A DNA stretch of 64,000 bases, from NCBI RefSeq assembly GCF_000427625.1, contig NZ_KE386569.1:3170674-3234673 (forward strand), in the 5' to 3' direction. Under the pieces are notes generated by a model. The model was not told where the DNA came from. It saw only the letters and a list, made by a program, of their open reading frames with translations, and did not search any database. The position numbers and the translations under genes are program-made. Below are positions 36,356 through 46,230 of this stretch, piece after piece. The first letter of the stretch is position 1, and each line of letters begins with the position of its first letter. The stretch is from Methylobacter luteus IMV-B-3098. GTDB taxonomy: Bacteria > Pseudomonadota > Gammaproteobacteria > Methylococcales > Methylomonadaceae.

Positions 36356-36376
36356 AAAGGAGATTAATCTCCTTTT
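36356..36376 (-). terminator. Terminator overlapping the PilZ-gene stop codon
   Basis: AAAGGAGA and TCTCCTTT form a perfect 8-bp stem around TTAA. The loop and stem contain the TAA stop of the PilZ gene (36364-36366), so termination signal and stop codon coincide. The T-run is short on the minus side (TTTATTATT) and TTTT on the plus side. Confidence 0.6.
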
Positions 36377-36663
36377 ATGCTTTTTATGGTAGCAGCAATT
36401 TCGTAGTGATCATTTTCGCGTTTCGTACTTCTGACTACCTCGATAAAAGCCGTCATCGGCGGCGTTATAGTATTTTTAGGAACTACATTGATCTCCATGG
36501 CTTTACCTGGATCAAAAGACCGGTCGGCAATAAATGATACGTCAGCACCGCTGATGGACGTGCAGCGACCTCGGTAATATTCACTTGAGTCAGCGAGTTT
36601 ATAGATGATATCGCAGTCTGCCTCCATGCGAGCGTAGCCGCGTTTTTCATCATACTCCATCAT
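36364..36663 (-). CDS. PilZ-domain protein
   Basis: The 99-residue protein is a single PilZ domain. It starts DEKRGYARMEADCDIIYKL, with the R-G-Y-A-R element standing for the RxxxR c-di-GMP motif. TSISGADVSFIA takes the place of the D/NxSxxG motif, and the second motif is only partly conserved. It may bind cyclic di-GMP and act as an adaptor. Alternative start at 36660 (second Met). It is a single gene between queD and trpS with its terminator at the stop codon. Confidence 0.75.
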   Translation of the reverse strand: MMEYDEKRGYARMEADCDIIYKLADSSEYYRGRCTSISGADVSFIADRSFDPGKAMEINVVPKNTITPPMTAFIEVVRSTKRENDHYEIAATIKSIKGD

Positions 36664-36858
36664 ATGATTTCCCCTGCCAATATTGTTGGTTGTTACATTT
36701 ACTTTAGCCGCATAGCTTTAGCGGCGCAGTGTACTATAAAAAGCACACAGATGGGTGATGATTTGCAGCAGGATTATTAATTGAGTTGAGCTACTGGATA
36801 TTAGCCTGAATTTATGTAATATGATAGGCCAAACACAATCGGACTTGAGTATTATCGA

Positions 36859-37872
36859 ATGACCAAAGCAACAATTTTAACGGGAATCACTACCACAGGC
36901 ACACCCCATTTGGGCAATTATGTCGGCGCTATCAGGCCGGCTATTGCAGCCAGCAAAGATGCTAATGTTTCGCCATTTTATTTCCTTGCCGACTATCATG
37001 CGCTGATTAAATGCCAGGAGCCGGAGCGGGTTCGCCAGTCCAGTCTGGAGATTGCGGCAACTTGGCTGGCCTTGGGGCTGGATACCTCGAACGCCGTGTT
37101 TTACCGGCAATCCGACGTGCCCGAGATTATGGAACTGACCTGGATGCTGACTTGTGTAACGGCAAAGGGTTTGATGAACAGGGCGCATGCCTATAAGGCG
37201 GCGGTTGCAGAAAATGAGGAAGGCGGTGAGAACGATCCCGATAAAGGCGTGACCATGGGCTTATTCAGTTATCCGATCCTGATGGCCGCCGATATTTTGA
37301 TGTTTAATGCCCACAAAGTGCCGGTCGGCAAGGACCAGATTCAGCATATTGAAATGGCCAGAGATATCGCGGGACGATTCAATCATATTTACGGTGAGCA
37401 CTTTGTATTGCCCGAGGCTGTTATCGACGACAATGCCGCAACTCTGGCGGGACTGGATGGCCGCAAAATGAGCAAGAGTTATAACAACACCATTCCATTG
37501 TTCGAACCTGAGAAAAAATTAAGGAAGCTGATCAACAAGATCAAAACCAACTCCCAGGAACCCGGTGAGCCCAAAGATCCGGACACCTGCACGTTATTCA
37601 GTATTTACAAAGCCTTCGCTATGCAATCGGAAGTGGCTCATATTCGCCAGCGCTATGCGGAAGGTATTGGCTGGGGGGAAATGAAACAGATCTTGTTCGA
37701 GCATATCAATGAGCAAATCGCGCCGGCGAGAGATCGCTATGAAGCATTGATGCAGGCGCCGGGGCACATTGAACAGCAATTGCGGGAAGGCGCCGAAAAA
37801 GCACGTGCGATCAGCGCGCCTTTTATCAAGGAATTGCGCCAGGCCGTCGGTATTTCACGGATCTCGGCGTGA
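36859..37872 (+). CDS. trpS: Tryptophan-tRNA ligase
   Basis: The 337-residue class I synthetase has the HIGH-like motif [13 protein letters not shown] and the KMSKS motif in [31 protein letters not shown] lies between them. It charges tRNA-Trp. Slightly longer than the compact Bacillus type, it is of the usual proteobacterial form. It is followed with a four-base overlap by a membrane protein gene. Confidence 0.95.
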   Translation: MTKATILTGITTTGTPHLGNYVGAIRPAIAASKDANVSPFYFLADYHALIKCQEPERVRQSSLEIAATWLALGLDTSNAVFYRQSDVPEIMELTWMLTCVTAKGLMNRAHAYKAAVAENEEGGENDPDKGVTMGLFSYPILMAADILMFNAHKVPVGKDQIQHIEMARDIAGRFNHIYGEHFVLPEAVIDDNAATLAGLDGRKMSKSYNNTIPLFEPEKKLRKLINKIKTNSQEPGEPKDPDTCTLFSIYKAFAMQSEVAHIRQRYAEGIGWGEMKQILFEHINEQIAPARDRYEALMQAPGHIEQQLREGAEKARAISAPFIKELRQAVGISRISA

Positions 37873-38579
37873 AAAGAACCAGTTTCAGCGGCTGGCTCAG
37901 TCAGGCTTTATGGTTGATCAGCCGTGCGCCTTCGATTTGGATCGGATACACGCTGTTTATCGGACTCCTGTTAGGCGCCGGGCGTATGTCGCTGGCTCTG
38001 GGCGTCGTTTTGTCGGTGACGAGTCTGTTTGTCGGCGTCGGTGTGGCAAAATATACTGATTTGAAAAGTTCGGACGGGCATTCTGTTAGTCTTTACTGGG
38101 CGATCAGTAAAAGTTTGCCATTAGCCTTGCTGGCGGCTCTCAGCATCGTATTTTGCTGGTTTGTCTTTAGACTGATTGCCAACATTTATAACGAGGAATG
38201 GGAGAAGATTGCCCAGTTTTTCTTTTATTGGGAGTTTACGCCTGAGAATATGGAGGATAAATCATGGCGGCAACTGACAGGATGGCTTTATTCCTCGGCA
38301 ATCGTGGCGCTTATTTTCGTTCTGTTAATACTGACCACGTTCGCAAGCTGGTTCAGTTATCCATTGATGCTTTTCAAAAACTATACCTGGAGCCAGGCAA
38401 AGGAACAAGGCAATAAGGCCGTTACCAGACATCAAAATGCTATGTACAAATTGTTAGGTTTTCTCTTTGCCGTCGTGTTTATTGGCGGTGGCATGATGCC
38501 TTTGCTGACGCCGGTTTTATATATGCTGGTTTCAACGCTGATGTATGTCTCTTATCAGACAATTTTTGATTCCGACTAG
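37869..38579 (+). CDS. Multi-pass membrane protein, unknown function
   Basis: The 236-residue protein begins at a GTG that overlaps the trpS stop (GTGA). It has about five to six hydrophobic segments, for example [33 protein letters not shown] and [19 protein letters not shown]. No family motif is recognised. It resembles the BPSS1780/YciC-like uncharacterised inner-membrane proteins in layout only. Coupling to trpS suggests shared expression but not a shared function. It is convergent with yigZ, five bases apart. Confidence 0.7.
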   Translation: MKRTSFSGWLSQALWLISRAPSIWIGYTLFIGLLLGAGRMSLALGVVLSVTSLFVGVGVAKYTDLKSSDGHSVSLYWAISKSLPLALLAALSIVFCWFVFRLIANIYNEEWEKIAQFFFYWEFTPENMEDKSWRQLTGWLYSSAIVALIFVLLILTTFASWFSYPLMLFKNYTWSQAKEQGNKAVTRHQNAMYKLLGFLFAVVFIGGGMMPLLTPVLYMLVSTLMYVSYQTIFDSD

Positions 38580-38584
38580 AAATC

Positions 38585-39154
38585 TCAAGCGTTCCCCGGA
38601 AAGCTTTGCAGCAATATGTCTACATTGTCAGCCGGCAATTGAATCAGCAGTCTGACCTGTTCGGCAAAATGCTGTTCTACAATCTGACCATCAAGTTTTT
38701 TCAATTGATATTCGAGCGGCTGCATTTGGTTATAATCCAACGTTAACCGGATTCTTGCCAGTTCCACATACGGGTAAATTTCCGCCGCCTCGATGACGCT
38801 TTTGGCTGTATTGCCATAAGCACGCGTCAGTCCGCCTGCGCCCAGTTTGACGCCGCCGAAATAGCGGATCACGGCAATTAACAGGTTAATCAGTTGTTTG
38901 CCCTCGATATGTTGGAAAATCGGTTTTCCGGCCGTACCGGTTGGCTCACCCGCATCATGGAAACGGTTGATAAAGCCGCAGTCGGTTTTGATGCGATAAG
39001 CGAAAGCAATGTGATTGGCGTTGGGGTGTTCGGCATGCAATTGTTTAAGGTTCAGTAATGCCTCGTTCTCATTAACGCAGGGAACAATCACTCCGATGAA
39101 GCGGGATTTTTTGATTGTGTCTTCTATTGTCAGTTTCGATTTGACACAATACAT
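38585..39154 (-). CDS. YigZ/IMPACT family protein
   Basis: The 189-residue protein has the conserved UPF0029 pattern: SKLTIEDTIKKSRFIGVI, HIAFAYRIKTDCGFINRFHD, then DAGEPTGTAGKPIFQ and IRYFGGVKLGAGGLTRAYG. The C-terminal part is the small alpha-beta domain typical of YigZ. The family may bind nucleic acids or regulate translation; a firm function is lacking. It is divergent from glcD with 29 bases between start codons. Confidence 0.9.
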   Translation of the reverse strand: MYCVKSKLTIEDTIKKSRFIGVIVPCVNENEALLNLKQLHAEHPNANHIAFAYRIKTDCGFINRFHDAGEPTGTAGKPIFQHIEGKQLINLLIAVIRYFGGVKLGAGGLTRAYGNTAKSVIEAAEIYPYVELARIRLTLDYNQMQPLEYQLKKLDGQIVEQHFAEQVRLLIQLPADNVDILLQSFPGNA

Positions 39155-39183
39155 GGCTGGCTCTTATTGATTGGCGATGACTT

Positions 39184-40683
39184 ATGATAACAATTCAGCC
39201 ACATGCGTCGGAAACAATCCATCATCAGATTGACCGCAATGTGTTGATCAATGAATTTAGAACGTTTTTACCGCAGGCATCTATTATTTTCGAGAAGGAA
39301 GCCTTAAAACCATTCGAGTGCGATGGTCTTTCGGCTTATCATTGCGTGCCCTGGCTAGTCGTATTGCCCGAAACGATCGAACAAATTCAGCGTATATTGC
39401 GTCTCTGCTATCAGCAAGGCGTGCCGGTGGTCGCCAGGGGAGCAGGTACAGGGTTGGCAGGGGGCGCGATGCCGTTGGCTAACGGTGTCTTGTTAAGTTT
39501 GGCCAAGCTCAATCAAGTCCTTGAAATCGATATTGCCAACCGCTTGGCTGTTGTGCAGCCGGGCGTGCGCAATCTGGCTATTTCGCAGGCGGTTGCGCCT
39601 TTCGGGCTTTATTATGCGCCGGACCCATCATCACAGATCGCATGCACGATAGGCGGCAATGTCGCCGAGAATTCGGGAGGCGTACATTGTCTTAAATACG
39701 GACTGACTACGCACAATCTTCTGCGCGTTAAAATGCTGACCATGGGCGGCGAACTTGTCACTATCGGTTCGCACGGCCTGGATAGTGCCGGGTTGGACTT
39801 GTTGGCGTTAATAGCCGGCTCGGAAGGTATGTTGGGCATTATTGTTGAGATAACGGTCAAGCTGTTGCCCACTCCTGAACAGGCGCAGGTTGTGCTGGCA
39901 GCCTTTGACGATATCGAAAAGGCCGGGCAGGCGGTCGCGGACATTGTGGCGGCCGGTTTGATTCCTGCCGGACTGGAGATGATGGACAAGGCGGCAATTA
40001 AGGCGGCCGAAGACTTTATTCATGCAGGCTACCCCAATAATGCAGAGGCAATACTGCTGTGCGAGCTTGATGGTGCAAGGGAGCAGGTCGAGGAAGAGTT
40101 GGATAAAGCGGTCGCACTATTAACGGATGGCGGAGCGATAGACGTCAGGGTTGCTCAGTCCGAGCAGGAAAGGCAAAAAATGTGGGCAGGCCGCAAGTCG
40201 GCGTTTCCTGCAGTCGGGCGTATTTCACCGGATTATTATTGCATGGATGGCACGATTCCCAGGCGTTTTCTGGCAAAAATACTGAAAAATATAGGCGATT
40301 TATCTGAAAAATACGGTTTGGCCGTGGCTAATGTATTTCACGCTGGCGACGGTAATTTGCATCCGTTGATTTTGTACAATGCCAATCATGCAGGAGAACT
40401 GGAAAAAGCTGAACAGTTTGGCGGTGACATCCTGAAATTAAGTGTTGAAGTAGGTGGAACGATTACAGGTGAGCATGGGGTAGGTGTCGAGAAGATCAAC
40501 CACATGTGTATTCAGTTTGCCAATAATGAATTAACTCAATTTCATGCTGTAAAAAGAGCATTTGATGAAAAAGGCCTGCTCAATCCCGGCAAGGCCGTGC
40601 CTACATTGCATCGCTGTGCTGAATTAGGTGCTATGCATGTGCACCAGGGCGAAGTGGCGCATCCTGAATTGGACAGATTCTGA
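39184..40683 (+). CDS. glcD: FAD-linked oxidase, glycolate oxidase subunit GlcD-like
   Basis: The 499-residue flavoprotein has a PCMH-type FAD-binding domain (ARGAGTGLAGGAMPLANGVL, then GGNVAENSGGVHCLKYG and GSEGMLGIIVEITVKLLP). The C-terminal domain contains NVFHAGDGNLHPLI and GTITGEHGVGVEK. This fits GlcD, which oxidises glycolate to glyoxylate with GlcE and GlcF. Those two genes do not follow here; the next gene is on the other strand. So it may act on D-lactate or another hydroxy acid, or have distant partners. Confidence 0.88.
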   Translation: MITIQPHASETIHHQIDRNVLINEFRTFLPQASIIFEKEALKPFECDGLSAYHCVPWLVVLPETIEQIQRILRLCYQQGVPVVARGAGTGLAGGAMPLANGVLLSLAKLNQVLEIDIANRLAVVQPGVRNLAISQAVAPFGLYYAPDPSSQIACTIGGNVAENSGGVHCLKYGLTTHNLLRVKMLTMGGELVTIGSHGLDSAGLDLLALIAGSEGMLGIIVEITVKLLPTPEQAQVVLAAFDDIEKAGQAVADIVAAGLIPAGLEMMDKAAIKAAEDFIHAGYPNNAEAILLCELDGAREQVEEELDKAVALLTDGGAIDVRVAQSEQERQKMWAGRKSAFPAVGRISPDYYCMDGTIPRRFLAKILKNIGDLSEKYGLAVANVFHAGDGNLHPLILYNANHAGELEKAEQFGGDILKLSVEVGGTITGEHGVGVEKINHMCIQFANNELTQFHAVKRAFDEKGLLNPGKAVPTLHRCAELGAMHVHQGEVAHPELDRF

Positions 40684-40701
40684 TGCCGCCAGGCGGCCGC
40701 G

Positions 40702-41199
40702 CTAAATGACTTGAGCCAGGGCGAAAGCACCGCCGTAAGTCACCATGAAATAAAGGAAGGACAAAACTAGGGCGGCAGAAAGGTTAACGGACAGGATGCG
40801 CTGGATAAGATAAGCAATCAAAGCATACTGCCATAAGGCCAAGGCGGCAAATGTGTAATAGCTTAAAGCATCATCGGTGGTGGTTAGCCAGACTATCACT
40901 GGCACGACAAAAATAGCGACTACATTTTCACAAAATAGAAAAGCGGTTGACGTTTGGATAAATGCGTACAGGGACTTGTTGAGAATCAGCATGATCGCTA
41001 TAAACAAAAAGGTTAGCGCTGTTTCCAGGCTAACCTCATAAAACGATTCTACAGGATCATCAACCATATTCACCTGTATGAAAAATTCAACAATATAATA
41101 GAACCAGAAATTTTGTTTGAAAAAATCAACTGATCTAGGCAGCGCAAGCGGGTTGCTTTGAAACCAGCAAAGCGCCAGATATTGCTTTAAAATAGCCAT
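40702..41199 (-). CDS. Small multi-pass membrane protein, unknown function
   Basis: The 165-residue protein has at least four hydrophobic segments, such as ALTFLFIAIMLILNKSLYAF, VVAIFVVPVIVWLTTTDD and LSAALVLSFLYFMVTYGGAF, and a few charged loops. No family is recognised. It follows the dynamin-like NTPase gene by about 40 bases in the same direction and both are A+T-rich, so the two may form a membrane unit. It converges with glcD, 18 bases apart. Confidence 0.65.
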   Translation of the reverse strand: MAILKQYLALCWFQSNPLALPRSVDFFKQNFWFYYIVEFFIQVNMVDDPVESFYEVSLETALTFLFIAIMLILNKSLYAFIQTSTAFLFCENVVAIFVVPVIVWLTTTDDALSYYTFAALALWQYALIAYLIQRILSVNLSAALVLSFLYFMVTYGGAFALAQVI

Positions 41200-41240
41200 G
41201 TAACCACAAGAAGCGACGCAGGAAAACTTAACGGTTCAGA

Positions 41241-42638
41241 TTAATTTGCTAAATTCAGCGGGTCCGAATAATTGACCAATGACCGATCATTATAAGTACC
41301 AAAATTATCATTCAATAACTGAACAAGTTCCTTGGTTTTATCAGTTAATTGATATAAACGGGCTTTGGTTTTTTTGTTCCAGCCAGCAGGCTCAGTAATT
41401 GGCATTAACATGCGTGAAAAGGTCAGATTTTTTTCAAAGAGTTTGGCCAGATTTTCCATTAAGTGAAGCTCTTTTTGTCTGGCAGTTAGCTGCTTGATGA
41501 TTAATTTACCTTGTAGCTTGCTGATGAGTATATGTAATGGAACTATGATGGCTAACAAAACAATCAGGACCACAGGGCCAATGATCGGGTCTATCAATAA
41601 ATCCAGAATCCCCATTTGTATTTCGGCGAAGAGAGCGAAAGTGATAATGAATCCCAGAATCAGCAGCGTAGAAAAATGCACACGGTCTTTCCATATCGCA
41701 ATGCCTTTGGTTACTTCCGGGATCACGACGTTATCAATTTCGCGGATGCTTTTTTCCAGCGAATGCAGGACGCGGTAGGATCGGTCATAGGACACATTGA
41801 CCATGCGTTGATCTATTGCGGCAAAACCTGCCTGGTTCTGAGGATTGATTGTATTTTCTACAGTAGACAAAACAATAAATTGTCCGGTATTCAGGCCCAA
41901 TCCTGATAATTTTCTTTGCCAGGAAGAAATGATTTCATTGTTAAGAGCCCGATTTAGCGCTGCTGCAGGTTCATTGATGATATAAACAAATTTATTCGTA
42001 TCCTGATGGCGAACGATGGTTTCAACTAATTCATCAACCAGCGGTGCTGCTGAATCAAACGCATCCGTAAAAATTAAAACCAGATCAGAGCATTCGATAG
42101 TATGTCGCATTAACAGTGAAGCAACTGAATTGGACGATACGGCGTTAATATTGGGAGCATCAATGAATAGCTTGCCTTTTAAGCGATCGCTATTGATGGT
42201 TTTTAATTCCAGGTAAGAATTGATGCGGTCGCCTTCGCCTGCCTGTTGCTGTTCAATTTTGCGGCTGATTTGATAAAACGGGTACCGGTGATCAACATCC
42301 AATGCGGTACCTGGCAAAATGGTTGGGGTAGATTGACTGCTATGCAGCAGCACAGTAAATTTGTGGCTGGATGGCTGAAGCCCGGCGAGCATATATTCTG
42401 AGCCCAAATAGCTGTTAATGAACCCGGATTTCGCGGTTGAGTTGCCGCCGATCAGGCTGACGATCGGCCACCAGGAATCCTTGCATGCTGTTGTTTCATC
42501 GTTGCCGAGTAACCCTAAATCGTATTCAATTTGATCGAGCTCATGGAAGACTTTTGCCGCTTTCTGCAATACCGGATTATCACTGGCAAAGTTCTTTTCA
42601 AGGTTGAGCAAATATTTGCTTACTGTTTTTTCAGCCAT
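41241..42638 (-). CDS. Membrane-anchored dynamin-like NTPase with degenerate P-loop
   Basis: The 465-residue protein has a P-loop-like GGNSTAKSGFINSYLG at about 64-79, similar to the GQ.STGKT of dynamin/EHD proteins but with Ala69 in place of the last Gly. A G3-like element LFIDAPNI replaces DxPG. ECSDLVLIFTDAF and KFVYIINEP follow as in large GTPases. Two adjacent transmembrane helices (about 320-375) follow, then a helical C-terminus. An upstream in-frame extension to 42719 looks non-coding, so I start at MAEKTV. The layout suggests a membrane-remodelling or anchored NTPase; whether it binds GTP is open. A small membrane protein gene follows. Confidence 0.7.
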   Translation of the reverse strand: MAEKTVSKYLLNLEKNFASDNPVLQKAAKVFHELDQIEYDLGLLGNDETTACKDSWWPIVSLIGGNSTAKSGFINSYLGSEYMLAGLQPSSHKFTVLLHSSQSTPTILPGTALDVDHRYPFYQISRKIEQQQAGEGDRINSYLELKTINSDRLKGKLFIDAPNINAVSSNSVASLLMRHTIECSDLVLIFTDAFDSAAPLVDELVETIVRHQDTNKFVYIINEPAAALNRALNNEIISSWQRKLSGLGLNTGQFIVLSTVENTINPQNQAGFAAIDQRMVNVSYDRSYRVLHSLEKSIREIDNVVIPEVTKGIAIWKDRVHFSTLLILGFIITFALFAEIQMGILDLLIDPIIGPVVLIVLLAIIVPLHILISKLQGKLIIKQLTARQKELHLMENLAKLFEKNLTFSRMLMPITEPAGWNKKTKARLYQLTDKTKELVQLLNDNFGTYNDRSLVNYSDPLNLAN

Positions 42639-42831
42639 CAGATTGAAACCGTATTTGTTAGATTTATAGTTATATTTAGAGTTGGAAAAGTATACACTCA
42701 GATGGGCCGGATGATACAAAAACAGTAAAAATATTAAAAGAATTTTATTGTTTTTAGAGGCTGTATGTTTGACAGTTTTCTTTTCTGCTCAAGTGAGCCG
42801 AATTTATAGTATATTGAGAAGTTTTAGTTGA

Positions 42832-43266
42832 ATGAGCTCTTTAAGTAAAGTAAAAAATCAGATGGCAAAATGGAATAAGAATTTGGTTAACTTTCATAGC
42901 TGCATACTGATTTTTATTACTGTGGTATTGTCAGGATGCGCAACACCTTTTGCGAGTGGATATGGGGCAAACAGACAGTCACGGGAAGAGTTTGCACGCT
43001 ATGTGGAAGATGTTTTTCGTTTACAAAATAGCATGACCAGCGAGGTTATGATATTGACGGAAACTGAGAATGATCCGCAAAACCATGTGACTTTAATCAG
43101 AGCTGAGCAGCATATGCATAAGATATGCGCTCCTCTCAATGAATATGCAGTCCGTAACAGCGAAGGGCTAAACATTGGGCTTTTGTTAAGTCACTATGTG
43201 GAGAAGTCTGCCGTAGACTGCGAGCAGGCGGCTCGACAAGTCGAGTCGCTGCTAAAGGAATTTTAA
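42832..43266 (+). CDS. Small lipoprotein, unknown function
   Basis: The 144-residue protein has a long signal with a lipobox VVLSGC, so it should be lipidated at Cys and sit in the outer or inner membrane. The mature part is helical and charged (REEFARYVEDVFRLQNSM, then HKICAPLNEYAVRN). No family is recognised. A start at the internal ATG 42862 is also possible, giving a shorter signal. It is divergent from the dynamin-like gene and convergent with nadB. Confidence 0.7.
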   Translation: MSSLSKVKNQMAKWNKNLVNFHSCILIFITVVLSGCATPFASGYGANRQSREEFARYVEDVFRLQNSMTSEVMILTETENDPQNHVTLIRAEQHMHKICAPLNEYAVRNSEGLNIGLLLSHYVEKSAVDCEQAARQVESLLKEF

Positions 43267-43291
43267 TTTGTGGAAAATAGGTCTAAGTCTT

Positions 43292-44914
43292 TCAGGGAGA
43301 CAGAATAGTATTTTGTGCCGGTTTGCTGGCATCTGGTTCTGGATGGTCCAATGTGTAATGCAGGCCTCGGCTTTCCTTGCGCTGTTGAGCGCAACGAATG
43401 ATCAGTTCGGCGACTATGACCAAATTGCGCAACTCCAGTAAATCGCTGGTAACGCGAAAATTTCCATAGTATTCGGCAATTTCTTTTTTAAGCAATTCCA
43501 CACGATTCATAGCCCTGTTCAAACGTTTATCGGTTCTTACGATACCTACATAATCCCACATAAAATGACGCAGTTCGTCCCAGTTATGTGACACTACAAC
43601 TTCTTCATCCGAATCGCCGACTTGTGATTCATCCCAATCGGGAATATCTGGGCAGGCAGGAATGGTGGAAAGTTTCTGCAAAATATCTTCGCTGGCGCGA
43701 TCGGCAAAAACCAGACATTCCAGTAACGAATTGCTGGCCATGCGATTGGCACCGTGTAGACCTGTGCAGGCGACTTCCCCTATGGCGTAGAGATTGGCGA
43801 TATCGGTACGCGCATGGCTGTCTGTTAAAACGCCGCCGCAGGTGTAATGCGCGGCAGGTACGACGGGAATGGGTTCTTTTGTGATATCAATACCGAATTC
43901 AAGACATTGCTGATAAATCGTAGGGAAGTGCTCCCGTATAAATTGTTCCGATTTATGGCTGATGTCCAGGTAAACGCAGTTAATGCCCCGCTTTTTTATT
44001 TCATGGTCTATAGCTCTGGCAACAATATCGCGGGGCGCCAGTTCGCCTCTGGGATCGAAATTCTGCATAAAAGACGAGCCGTCCGGCAGAATCAGCTTGC
44101 CGCCTTCGCCTCTAACTGCTTCACTGATGAGGAAAGAGCGTGCTTGGGGGTGAGGATGATAGAGACAGGTAGGATGAAACTGCATAAACTCCATGTTGCT
44201 GACACGGCAGCCCGCCCGCCAGGCTAAGGCAATGCCGTCGCCGGTTGAGCTTTGCGGGTTTGTGCTATAAAGATAAACCTTATTGGCGCCGCCTGTTGCC
44301 AGAACGACAACTCGCGCGGCAATGGTCTTGACCTGATGCGTCTGGGTGTTCAGTACATAGGCGCCTATTACACGCTTGACAGAGTCGGCGGAGTCTGGTG
44401 CCGTGATTAAATCGACAACATTATGATGTTCAAACAATTTGATATTAGCGTGTTCTTTTGCGCGCTCAATCAATGACAGCGACACTGCTTTACCTGTTGC
44501 ATCATTGGTATGTACAATACGCCGGTGAGAATGGCCGCCTTCCCGGTTTAAATGCAGTTTTGTTTCGCCGGATTGCGTTTGTTCTTCAGTAAAAAGCACG
44601 CCCTGCTGACGCAGCCAATCTATAGAGCTTTTCCCGTGCGTAACGGTAAGTCTTACAATTTCAGGATTGCAGAGTCCCGCGCCTGCATCCAGCGTGTCTT
44701 CAATATGGGATTCAATAGAATCTTCGGCATCAAAAACTGCGGAAATGCCCCCTTGGGCATAATAAGTACTGCCGGATGTCAAGGCAAGTTTTGAAAGGAC
44801 AGCAATTCGCATGGGATGTTCGGCCAATCTAAGCGCTAAACTTAGACCTGCACCACCGCTACCAATAACAAGGACATCATAATTTGTGGAATAAGGCATA
44901 AAAGAAGCTGTCAT
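43292..44914 (-). CDS. nadB: L-aspartate oxidase NadB
   Basis: The 540-residue flavoenzyme oxidises aspartate to iminoaspartate, the first step of de novo NAD synthesis. It has the FAD motif [18 protein letters not shown] and [10 protein letters not shown] near residue 53. [11 protein letters not shown] and the substrate-binding [15 protein letters not shown], then [19 protein letters not shown], complete the family set. An in-frame ATG at 44899 is an alternative start. It is divergent from the rpoE operon, as nadB is in E. coli and relatives. Confidence 0.95.
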   Translation of the reverse strand: MTASFMPYSTNYDVLVIGSGGAGLSLALRLAEHPMRIAVLSKLALTSGSTYYAQGGISAVFDAEDSIESHIEDTLDAGAGLCNPEIVRLTVTHGKSSIDWLRQQGVLFTEEQTQSGETKLHLNREGGHSHRRIVHTNDATGKAVSLSLIERAKEHANIKLFEHHNVVDLITAPDSADSVKRVIGAYVLNTQTHQVKTIAARVVVLATGGANKVYLYSTNPQSSTGDGIALAWRAGCRVSNMEFMQFHPTCLYHPHPQARSFLISEAVRGEGGKLILPDGSSFMQNFDPRGELAPRDIVARAIDHEIKKRGINCVYLDISHKSEQFIREHFPTIYQQCLEFGIDITKEPIPVVPAAHYTCGGVLTDSHARTDIANLYAIGEVACTGLHGANRMASNSLLECLVFADRASEDILQKLSTIPACPDIPDWDESQVGDSDEEVVVSHNWDELRHFMWDYVGIVRTDKRLNRAMNRVELLKKEIAEYYGNFRVTSDLLELRNLVIVAELIIRCAQQRKESRGLHYTLDHPEPDASKPAQNTILSP

Positions 44915-45029
44915 TAAATCAATAAGGAAAAATGTTTTGCTGTGCTGATGTTACGGTAAATTAGGTCACTGGTCAGTATTTATGGATAATAAAGCTTTTT
45001 AGGGTGATAGCAATTTTTTTTGTATCCAA

Positions 45030-45057
45030 AGAACTTATGCGGTTTAATTCTGTCTAT
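45030..45057 (+). promoter_or_regulatory. Possible sigma-E promoter of rpoE
   Basis: AGAACTT (near GGAACTT) is followed after 16 bases by TCTAT (near TCTGA), 22 bases before the rpoE start codon. Autoregulation by RpoE is known in this family. The match is partial. Confidence 0.3.
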
Positions 45058-45078
45058 TTCAATAATTAAAGAGCCGTA

Positions 45079-45669
45079 GTGAATAATCAAACAAGGACAA
45101 GCGAACAACTAGATAAAGAGTTGGTGTTGCGAGTGCAGCACGGCGATAAGTCAGCTTATGATCTTTTGGTGGTTAAATATCAACATAAGATTATTCAGTT
45201 GGTGAATCGTTATGTCAAAGATCCAAGCGAAGCTCAAGATGTGGCTCAGGAAGCTTTTATTAAAGCTTATCGCGCATTAGGAAATTTTAGGGGCGATAGC
45301 GCTTTCTACACTTGGTTATACCGCATTGCTATTAATACAGCAAAAAATTACCTGGTGTCCCGGTCAAGAAGAAGCTTTGATTATCAGGTAGATATACAGG
45401 ATGCGGAACAAATTGAAAATGTACCTCAACTACAGGGCATGGAAACGCCGGAAAGACTTTTATTAAATCAGGAAATAGTTGAGGTCATTAAAGCAGCAAT
45501 TGATAAGTTGCCTGAGGAAATGCGCACAGCAATCATGTTGCGGGAGTTCGAGGGAATGAGTTATGAAGAAATTGCTGTGGCAATGGATTGTCCGGTTGGT
45601 ACGGTGCGATCGCGCATTTTTAGAGCGCGTGAGGCAATCGATAATAAATTAAACCCCTTGCTCGATTAA
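45079..45669 (+). CDS. rpoE: Extracytoplasmic stress sigma factor RpoE/AlgU
   Basis: The 196-residue ECF sigma factor has region 2 (YDLLVVKYQHKIIQLVNRYV, AQDVAQEAFIKAYRAL, FYTWLYRIAINTAKNYL). Region 4 contains LPEEMRTAIMLREFEGMSYE and the DNA-binding CPVGTVRSRIFRAREAI. This is the RpoE/AlgU group that controls envelope stress. The start is a GTG. It is followed by rseA and rseB, which restrain it, and by the degP protease gene. Confidence 0.96.
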   Translation: MNNQTRTSEQLDKELVLRVQHGDKSAYDLLVVKYQHKIIQLVNRYVKDPSEAQDVAQEAFIKAYRALGNFRGDSAFYTWLYRIAINTAKNYLVSRSRRSFDYQVDIQDAEQIENVPQLQGMETPERLLLNQEIVEVIKAAIDKLPEEMRTAIMLREFEGMSYEEIAVAMDCPVGTVRSRIFRAREAIDNKLNPLLD

Positions 45670-45682
45670 ATGGTGATTTTCG

Positions 45683-46225
45683 ATGCATGAAGATTTGAAT
45701 CAAAAAATCTCTCAATTCCTTGATAATGAGCTTAGTACTAACGAATCTTTAAGTTTATTACAAAAAATACAGCAAAACGCTGAGTTAAGAGACAAGATGA
45801 ACCGCTATGCGGCGGTGAGTCATGCTCTGAAAACTGATCTGTTTTTGTCGCCGAAATCTGATTTTGTTGAACGGATTAGCCAGGAAATCCAATATGAACC
45901 CGTTTATATGTTGCCTCAACGCAATAAATTTAAGCGTAGCCATAAAATTAGCGCCTTGGCGGCGTCTATCGCTATTATCGCCGTGATAGCGAGCCAAAGC
46001 ATGAATTATCATGCTGAACAATACCAAGCTTCACTGATTGAAGTGGCTCAGCCACAATTGCCGGAACAGCGCTCTGATTCGATTGTCTATATGGATCAAA
46101 CCAAACAGTATCCAGTAAATACACGGTTTAATGATTATCTTCAGGCACACAACAGCAGTGTTTATACCAATGGCGAGGTCAACTTTCAGTCCTTTGCCAG
46201 TGTTACTGTTTACAATCAGGAATAA
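45683..46225 (+). CDS. rseA: Anti-sigma-E factor RseA
   Basis: The 180-residue protein has the cytosolic sigma-binding part (MHEDLNQKISQFLDNELSTN) and one membrane helix (ISALAASIAIIAVIASQ, about 95-111). A short periplasmic tail includes DYLQAHNSSVY, typical of RseA/MucA. It holds RpoE at the membrane until cut by DegS and RseP. It starts 13 bases after rpoE and ends five bases before rseB. Confidence 0.92.
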   Translation: MHEDLNQKISQFLDNELSTNESLSLLQKIQQNAELRDKMNRYAAVSHALKTDLFLSPKSDFVERISQEIQYEPVYMLPQRNKFKRSHKISALAASIAIIAVIASQSMNYHAEQYQASLIEVAQPQLPEQRSDSIVYMDQTKQYPVNTRFNDYLQAHNSSVYTNGEVNFQSFASVTVYNQE

Positions 46226-46230
46226 TTAAA

